From: DATLNF01 sp046590575
GTDB taxonomy: Bacteria > Actinomycetota > Actinomycetes > BP-191
Assembly (NCBI GenBank): GCA_046590575.1
Contig: JBKJUS010000073.1
Coordinates: forward strand, 1-10,156
DNA: 10,156 bases
Reading direction: 5' to 3'
Shown: piece by piece, positions 5,781-10,156 of the stretch
Numbering within the stretch: position 1 is the first letter of the stretch
Layout of the letters: each line of letters opens with the position of its first letter
Notes under the pieces: model-generated
What the model was told of the DNA's origin: nothing
The model's input: only the letters and a program-made list of their open reading frames with translations
The model's database searches: none
Program-made: the position numbers and the translations under genes

Positions 5781-8700
5781 ATGTCCGATCACTGCCGCCG
5801 CCCACTGCGCTCTGCCGGTCTGGCGCTGCTGCTCGCGCTCGGCGCCGTGCCGCTGGTCGCGTCGCCCGCCGCCGCTGCGCCGCCCACGATCAGCACTGTC
5901 GTTCCGAACAGCCGCGCCCAAGGAGCGACGACCGCGCCGGTCACGATCGACGGCACCAACCTGGTCACCGGCTCTGCCGTCAGCTTCGGCTCGGGCATCA
6001 CGGTGAGCGGTACGGCGACCGCCAACGGCGCCGGCACGCAGCTCACCGGTCTTTCCATCGCCGTCGGTACCACCGCAGCCACCGGGCCGCGCACGGTCAC
6101 CATCACCAGCCCGGACCAGTCGGTGGGCAGCTGCTCAGGCTGCTTCACGGTCACTGCTGCCCCGACCATCACCTCGATCACGCCGAGCGCCGGCAACCCG
6201 AGTCAGAACGTCACGGTGACCATCAGCGGAACGGGATTCCAGGCCAGCCCGACGGTGACGGCGGGCCCTGGCATTACTGTCGTCAACGTCACCCGCACCA
6301 ATGACACGACGATCACCGCGACTTTCCAGATCGCCAACAACGCCACCGTCGGGGGCCGCGACGTGCGCGTCACCAACCCCGACGGCAGCTTCGTCCAGCG
6401 CGACGGCGGGTTCACCGTCGGCAACGCGATCAGTGTCACGTCGGTCTCGCCCAACACCCGTGGCCGAGGCGCGCAGAACCAGGCCGTGACAGTCACCGGC
6501 ACAGGTTTCGTCAGCGGCGCAACGGTTTCGTTCGGCGGCAACGGCGTCACCATCGACTCGGCCACCGTCGTCAGCTCGACCCGCATCGACACGGTCATCG
6601 ACATCGCCGCTACGGCGACGACCGGCGCTCGCACGGTGACCGTCACCAATCCCGGCGGCATCAGCGACTCCTGCGTGGGCTGCTTCAGCGTCGTGGCCGG
6701 CCCCACCGTCACGGCCACCACCCCGTCGTCTGTGGCGCGTGGCCGCCAAGACGTCGACGTCGTCGTCACCGGCACGGGTTTCCTCGCCGGCGCGACGGTG
6801 AGCTTTGGCCCTGACGTCACCGTGGCGTCGGTGACCGTCACCTCGGCGACGTCGCTCACTGTTCGGATCACGATCGCGCCGACTGCCGCGATCGGCGCTC
6901 GCGACGTGCGAGTCACCAACGTCGACGGTGGCACAGCTACCTGCACCGGCTGCTTCACCATCGCGGCCGGCCGGGCGCTCGTCGTCGAGGTCATCGACAC
7001 GAAGGGGACAGCGACCACCGCTGACGACACGGTCATCACCCGACCGGTGAGCGGTACGACGTACGCCGTCCGCGTGACGGCCAAGCTGACCACCGCCGGG
7101 TCGGCAACCGACACGACGTACACCGGCGCGCCGGTGCTCACCAGCGACGACACGACGTTCGTCGCGGGCTCCTGCCCGGCGGCGACGGCCGGCGTGGCCT
7201 TGTGCACCGGGGTCCGGTTCGGCGACCTCGGGGCGATCACTCTGACGGCGCGCGCCACCGGGGCGGCGAACGGCGACCGGATCGGCACGCTTGCGGTCAT
7301 CACCCAGCCCACCGGTCTGGAGCTCACGGCGGCGCCGACCGCCGGTGAGGTCGGCCAGGCGCTGACCTACACCGTGCGGCCGACCGTCGGCATCACCGGC
7401 GCGAAGATCAGCGGCTACACCGCGACCCGCGTCCTGCGCGTTACCGGAGGGGGCTCGAGCATCGCCGACGGCGCGACTCTGTCGTGTGCCGGCAGCCCCA
7501 CCTGCTCCTTCACGCTGAGCTTCTCCACGACGGGCAGCAAGACCGTGCGGGTAGAGGACAACAGCATTCCGGTGCGCACCACACCGACGGTCACGGTCCT
7601 CATTGACCAGGGCATCGTCCGCGGCACCTACACGCCTCTTGTCCCAGCTCGCATCCTCGACAGCCGTCAGAGCAACGACAACGACGGAATCAGCACGGCG
7701 GTCGGCGGCAACACCACTGTCGAGGTCCAGGCCACCGGCCGGGGCGGCGTACCCGTGGATGGCGTCGCGGCGGTGGTCGTCAACGTCACCGCGGTGCAGC
7801 CGAGCAACAGCGGCTTCCTCGCCCTTTACCCGGCCGGCAGTGTGCGGCCCAACACCTCGACGATCAACTTCCGCCCCGGTCAAGTCGTCGCCAACCTCGC
7901 AGTCGTCAAGGTCGGCACGGGCGGTCGGCTCGCGATCTACAACCTCGCCGGTGCGACCCACGTCGTCCTGGACGTCGTCGGCTGGTACTCCACGACACCC
8001 GCTCAGGCAGGTGGCCGCACCATCGGGCTGGTCCCGTCGCGCGTCCTCGACACTCGACCCGGCGACGGGGACGACGTGTCGACCAAGGTCGGGCCCAACA
8101 CCTCCATCACCCGCCAGGTCCTCGGTGCGGGCGGCGTACCGGCCTCCGGTGTCTCGGCGGTCATCGTCAACGTCACCGCGGTCAACCCGACCGCGTCGAC
8201 CTATGTCACGGCGTACCCGAGTGACGCGGCGTTGCCCACTGCGTCGACTCTCAACGTCGACCCGGCGTACCGCTTCGGTGTCGGCATCCCGACCGGACCA
8301 GTGCCGAACCTGGCCATCGTCAAGGTCGGTGCTGACGGGCGCATAGCGCTCTACAACCGCTCCGGCACGATCGACCTGATCCTCGACGTGGTCGGCTTCG
8401 TGTCCGCGACGTCACAGTCGACGCAGGGTCGCTTCGTGGCGCTCGTGCCGAGCCGAGTGCTCGACTCCCGTACGGCCAACGACAGCGACGGGGTGTCCTC
8501 GCCGATCGGCGCGGACCGGGCGGTCGACGTGACCTTCTCCGGCCGCGGCGGCGTGCCAGCGACCGGCGTGGATTCGGTCCTGCTCAACGTCACGGCGATC
8601 GACCCGACGGCGTCGGGCTTCCTCACCGTCTATCCGACCGGCGCGACCCGGCCGACCGCCAGCTCGGTCAACTTCGTCAACACCCAGATCGTGCCCAACC

Positions 8701-8801
8701 TGGTCCTGGTCAAGCTCGGCACCAACGGGCAGGCCGGCATCTACAACCGCAGCGGCTCCACCCACGTCGCCGCCGACGTCGTGGGCTACCTGACCAGCTA
8801 G
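5781..8801 (+). CDS. Exported four-TIG / triple-repeat surface protein, paralogue of the gene at 175-2943
   Basis: A 1006-residue exported protein. Residues 1-33 form a signal peptide (basic start, LALLLALG core, AAAA-P cleavage). Four IPT/TIG-like domains of about 90 residues follow, at 36-126, 127-215, 216-306 and 307-396. Each has the typical core G-T-[GN]-[FL] and ends in a V-T-x-P/V-D-G strand. Domains 1, 3 and 4 finish with CxxCF (C118/C121, C298/C301, C388/C391). Domain 2 has no cysteine. A middle beta-rich region (about 397-612), with two further cysteine pairs, leads to three repeats at 617-736, 747-874 and 885-1004. The last repeat ends two residues before the stop, so there is no linker and no membrane anchor, unlike the paralogue. 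It is probably secreted or bound non-covalently to the envelope or to its anchored relative. No enzymatic motif is seen. It lies behind its own regulatory region. A short GC hairpin after the stop (8802-8822) is weak. Confidence 0.85.
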   Translation: MSDHCRRPLRSAGLALLLALGAVPLVASPAAAAPPTISTVVPNSRAQGATTAPVTIDGTNLVTGSAVSFGSGITVSGTATANGAGTQLTGLSIAVGTTAATGPRTVTITSPDQSVGSCSGCFTVTAAPTITSITPSAGNPSQNVTVTISGTGFQASPTVTAGPGITVVNVTRTNDTTITATFQIANNATVGGRDVRVTNPDGSFVQRDGGFTVGNAISVTSVSPNTRGRGAQNQAVTVTGTGFVSGATVSFGGNGVTIDSATVVSSTRIDTVIDIAATATTGARTVTVTNPGGISDSCVGCFSVVAGPTVTATTPSSVARGRQDVDVVVTGTGFLAGATVSFGPDVTVASVTVTSATSLTVRITIAPTAAIGARDVRVTNVDGGTATCTGCFTIAAGRALVVEVIDTKGTATTADDTVITRPVSGTTYAVRVTAKLTTAGSATDTTYTGAPVLTSDDTTFVAGSCPAATAGVALCTGVRFGDLGAITLTARATGAANGDRIGTLAVITQPTGLELTAAPTAGEVGQALTYTVRPTVGITGAKISGYTATRVLRVTGGGSSIADGATLSCAGSPTCSFTLSFSTTGSKTVRVEDNSIPVRTTPTVTVLIDQGIVRGTYTPLVPARILDSRQSNDNDGISTAVGGNTTVEVQATGRGGVPVDGVAAVVVNVTAVQPSNSGFLALYPAGSVRPNTSTINFRPGQVVANLAVVKVGTGGRLAIYNLAGATHVVLDVVGWYSTTPAQAGGRTIGLVPSRVLDTRPGDGDDVSTKVGPNTSITRQVLGAGGVPASGVSAVIVNVTAVNPTASTYVTAYPSDAALPTASTLNVDPAYRFGVGIPTGPVPNLAIVKVGADGRIALYNRSGTIDLILDVVGFVSATSQSTQGRFVALVPSRVLDSRTANDSDGVSSPIGADRAVDVTFSGRGGVPATGVDSVLLNVTAIDPTASGFLTVYPTGATRPTASSVNFVNTQIVPNLVLVKLGTNGQAGIYNRSGSTHVAADVVGYLTS
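5886..6968 (+). repeat. Four tandem IPT/TIG-like domain repeats
   Basis: The units start at codons 5886, 6159, 6426 and 6699, giving periods of 273, 267 and 273 bases. Each starts with a PT-[IV]-[TS]-x-[VIT]-x-P-like strand, carries V-[TD]-[IV]-x-GT in the middle and ends with R-[TD]-V-[TR]-[IV]-T-x-[PV]-[DG]. The cysteine codons sit at 6132/6141, 6672/6681 and 6942/6951. The second unit is the diverged one, having lost the CxxC. Confidence 0.85.
7629..8792 (+). repeat. Three tandem 120-128-residue coding repeats, same family as 1540-2643
   Basis: The units lie at 7629-7988 (120 residues), 8019-8402 (128 residues) and 8433-8792 (120 residues). Landmarks shared with the other gene: LVP-[AS]-R-[IV]-LD-[ST]-R, G-x-GGVP, [VL]-NVTA, YP, RP-x-[TA]-S, NL-[AV]-[IV]-VK-[VL]-G, YN-x-[AS]-G and DVVG. 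These units carry an acidic insert after LD-[ST]-R (for example SNDNDG and ANDSDG) that the 117-residue versions lack. The middle unit has a further insertion of about 8 residues around AYRFGVGIPTGP. Confidence 0.88.
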
Positions 8802-8833
8802 CCCCGGGGAAATCGCGCGGGGAGGACACGACG

Positions 8834-8839
8834 TACGCT
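8834..8839 (+). promoter_or_regulatory. -10 box of a probable leaderless transcript
   Basis: TACGCT matches TANNNT and ends 6 bases before GTG 8846, so transcription would start at or next to the start codon. This arrangement is common for leaderless mRNAs in actinobacteria. It explains why no Shine-Dalgarno sequence sits at normal distance; the purine stretch at 8819-8826 is about 19 bases away. No clear -35 hexamer is seen. Confidence 0.55.
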
Positions 8840-8845
8840 GGTCCC

Positions 8846-9877
8846 GTGCCCTCTCCCTTGCTCGCCCACGTGCCGGGGGCGGTCGACGCCGAGGGACCCG
8901 ACGCGGGTACGGCGGCGCACTACGGCGACCCGTTGCGGGAGCAGCGCCGCGCGATAGCCGGCGCCGGCGTCATCGACCGCAGCCACCGCGGTGTGGTGCG
9001 GGTCACCGGCGGTGCGCGATTGAGCTGGCTGCACAGCTTGACCACGCAGCACGTGTCCGAGCTGCCGGTCGGCCGGGGTGCCGAGGCGCTGGTGCTGTCT
9101 CCCCATGGTCACGTCGAGCACCACCTGCTCCTCGCCGAGGATGGTGACGCGACCTGGCTCGACGTCGAGCCGGGCACTGTCGGCGGTCTCATGGCCTACC
9201 TGACGAAGATGGTCTTCCTGCTCGACGTCGAGCCGCAGGACGTGACGTCGTCGTACGCCGTCCTGACAGTGACCGGGCCGCAGACCGTCGAGATCCTCCG
9301 CCGGCTGGGTGCGGAGATGGGGGCGGGGCACTACGACGTGGCCCTGCGGGGCCCGGGCGGCGGATGGGTGCGGACGATGCCCGCCGACACCGCCGCGTCG
9401 CAGTGCGTCGATCTGCTGGTCGAGAGGGACGGGCTCGTCGAGGTGTGGGACTCCCTCGTCACCCAGGGGGCTACGCCGCTGGGGTCCTGGGGCGCCGAGG
9501 CGCTGCGAGTCGAGGCGCGGCGCCCGCGGCTGGGCTTCGAGACTGACCACCGGACGATCCCCAACGAGCTGCCCTGGCTGGACACCGCCGTGCACCTGCA
9601 GAAGGGCTGCTACCGCGGCCAGGAGACGGTCGCCCGGGTCAACAACCTCGGCCGACCGCCGCGCCGCTTGGTGCTCGGCCACCTCGACGGCTCGGTCGAC
9701 ACCCTGCCCGCGCACGGCGACGCGGTGGAGTGGGACGGCGCGCCGGTCGGCTTCGTCACGAGCGCCGCGCGGCACCACGAGGTGGGGCCGATCGCCCTGG
9801 CGATGGTCAAGCGCAGCACCCCGGACGACGCCGCACTGACCGCGGCCGGCGTACCCCTGGCCGTCGACCCCGCCTGA
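8846..9877 (+). CDS. ygfZ: YgfZ/GcvT-like folate-binding protein (Fe-S cluster enzyme maintenance)
   Basis: A 343-residue cytosolic protein. The YgfZ (COG0354/CAF17-like) family resembles the aminomethyltransferase GcvT, binds folate, and helps assemble or repair certain Fe-S enzymes. The identifying mark is the family signature K-G-C-Y-x-G-Q-E, here KGCYRGQE at residues 253-260 with the key cysteine at C255, followed by TVARVNN. The N-terminal part reads as a GcvT-type fold: VIDRSHRGVVRVTGGARLSWLHSL (split over residues 44-67), then LSPHGHV and the TVTGPQ strand. The length fits the family. There is no signal peptide. The start is GTG 8846, chosen because a -10 box sits just upstream and no alternative start with a ribosome binding site is visible. 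It has no link in function to the exported-protein genes before it and converges on the PIN gene after it, 23 bases away. Confidence 0.9.
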   Translation: MPSPLLAHVPGAVDAEGPDAGTAAHYGDPLREQRRAIAGAGVIDRSHRGVVRVTGGARLSWLHSLTTQHVSELPVGRGAEALVLSPHGHVEHHLLLAEDGDATWLDVEPGTVGGLMAYLTKMVFLLDVEPQDVTSSYAVLTVTGPQTVEILRRLGAEMGAGHYDVALRGPGGGWVRTMPADTAASQCVDLLVERDGLVEVWDSLVTQGATPLGSWGAEALRVEARRPRLGFETDHRTIPNELPWLDTAVHLQKGCYRGQETVARVNNLGRPPRRLVLGHLDGSVDTLPAHGDAVEWDGAPVGFVTSAARHHEVGPIALAMVKRSTPDDAALTAAGVPLAVDPA

Positions 9878-9878
9878 G

Positions 9879-9899
9879 CTCCATGCCGCGGCGCTGGAG
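9879..9899. terminator. Short hairpin between convergent genes
   Basis: CTCCA (9879-9883) pairs with TGGAG (9895-9899). An inner GC pair set can extend the stem with a bulge, around a GC-rich loop. It fills almost all of the 23-base gap between the two convergent stop codons and could serve both directions. There is no U-tract. Confidence 0.4.
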
Positions 9900-9900
9900 A

Positions 9901-10156
9901 TCACAACGTGACGAGGTCGATTTGCGGATCCAACGTGCGCAGATCATCCGGATCAGTCGTGACGACCCGCTGCCCCGCCCGTTTGGCGCAGACGACGACA
10001 TGGGCGTCAACGACGTCAGTAGTACCGCTCGCCGCCAACAGCCGGCCGACACTGGTCGCGTCGACGCGGTCGAGCGCTACGACGTCGCTGGTGGGCTGGC
10101 GAATCAGGCGAGACAGCCGAACCTGGCGGGCCGGGTCGCGCACCGCCTGCGCCAGG
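9901..10156 (-). CDS. VapC-like PIN-domain protein, C-terminal part (5' end outside window)
   Basis: The frame is open on the minus strand from the right edge to TGA at 9903-9901, giving 84 complete visible codons. The C-terminal half of a PIN domain is clear: GRLLAASGTTDVVDAHVV, then GQRVVTTDPDDLRTL. PIN proteins are Mg-dependent ribonucleases, and the acidic residues at DVVDAH (codons 10015-10017 and 10006-10008) and TTDPDDL (codon 9952-9954) correspond to the conserved metal-binding aspartates of the second half of the fold. The N-terminal half, with the first catalytic aspartate, lies beyond the window, as would any VapB-type antitoxin gene. Whether this is a toxin-antitoxin pair or a solitary PIN protein cannot be told. 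GTG at 10143 is in frame but is unlikely to be the true start, because the reading frame continues upstream and a full PIN protein is about 130 residues. Confidence 0.8.
   Translation of the reverse strand, partial: LAQAVRDPARQVRLSRLIRQPTSDVVALDRVDATSVGRLLAASGTTDVVDAHVVVCAKRAGQRVVTTDPDDLRTLDPQIDLVTL

Noticed and set aside
6135..7961. 608-codon open frame on the minus strand
   Set aside because: It lies fully inside the clearly real signal-peptide/TIG gene on the plus strand, is rich in Arg/Asp/Gly/Ala without any motif, and is the usual antisense shadow of GC-rich codon bias.
8802..8822. Hairpin CCCCG/CGGGG after the second TIG gene as terminator
   Set aside because: It has only a 5-bp stem, an 11-base loop, a competing CCCCGGGG self-pairing and no U-tract.
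8798..9904. 368-codon open frame on the minus strand
   Set aside because: It is antisense to ygfZ, whose KGCYRGQE signature proves the plus-strand frame; composition is typical of a shadow frame.

Overview
The window is high-GC DNA from an actinobacterium. The evidence is strong G/C bias at third codon positions, long spurious antisense frames, alanine/threonine-rich exported proteins and a likely leaderless GTG gene with a TANNNT -10 box. I cannot name the genus. About 85% of the window encodes exported, repeat-built surface or secreted proteins. The rest is one housekeeping gene and the edge of a PIN-domain gene.

Layout: (1) Positions 2-115 hold the last 37 codons of an upstream gene, ending in a membrane segment and the tail GYSRRH. 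(2) 175-2943 encodes a 922-residue exported protein: signal peptide, three IPT/TIG-like Ig domains with CxxC motifs, a Ser/Pro/Thr linker, three tandem 117-residue repeats, a second Thr/Pro/Ser linker, and a C-terminal membrane helix ending GYRRRH. (3) 2984-5632, only 40 bases downstream, encodes an 882-residue exported protein of a different design: Big_1-like Ig domains, an (Ala-Thr)14 hinge, and a C-terminal pair of beta domains with no membrane anchor. These three genes look like one operon, closed by a strong hairpin at 5656-5683. (4) A separate regulatory region, with an inverted repeat and a possible extended -10, precedes 5781-8801. That gene encodes a 1006-residue exported protein built like the first: four IPT/TIG repeats, a middle beta region, then three ~120-residue repeats of the same family. 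It lacks a C-terminal anchor. (5) 8846-9877 encodes a YgfZ/GcvT-like folate-binding Fe-S maintenance protein, apparently leaderless and unrelated to the surface locus. (6) Convergent to it, 9901-10156 on the minus strand is the 3' part of a VapC-like PIN-domain gene whose start lies outside the window.

The most interesting signal is the surface locus itself. Two paralogous proteins flank a third, and both combine CxxC-bearing TIG domains with a three-copy repeat that I recognise from secreted actinobacterial proteins but cannot assign a function. A plausible role is a cell-envelope fibre, adhesin or matrix, with O-glycosylated Thr/Pro stalks and disulfide-stabilised Ig domains. That role is inference. 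The sequence directly supports only the export signals, the repeats, the cysteines and the tails.
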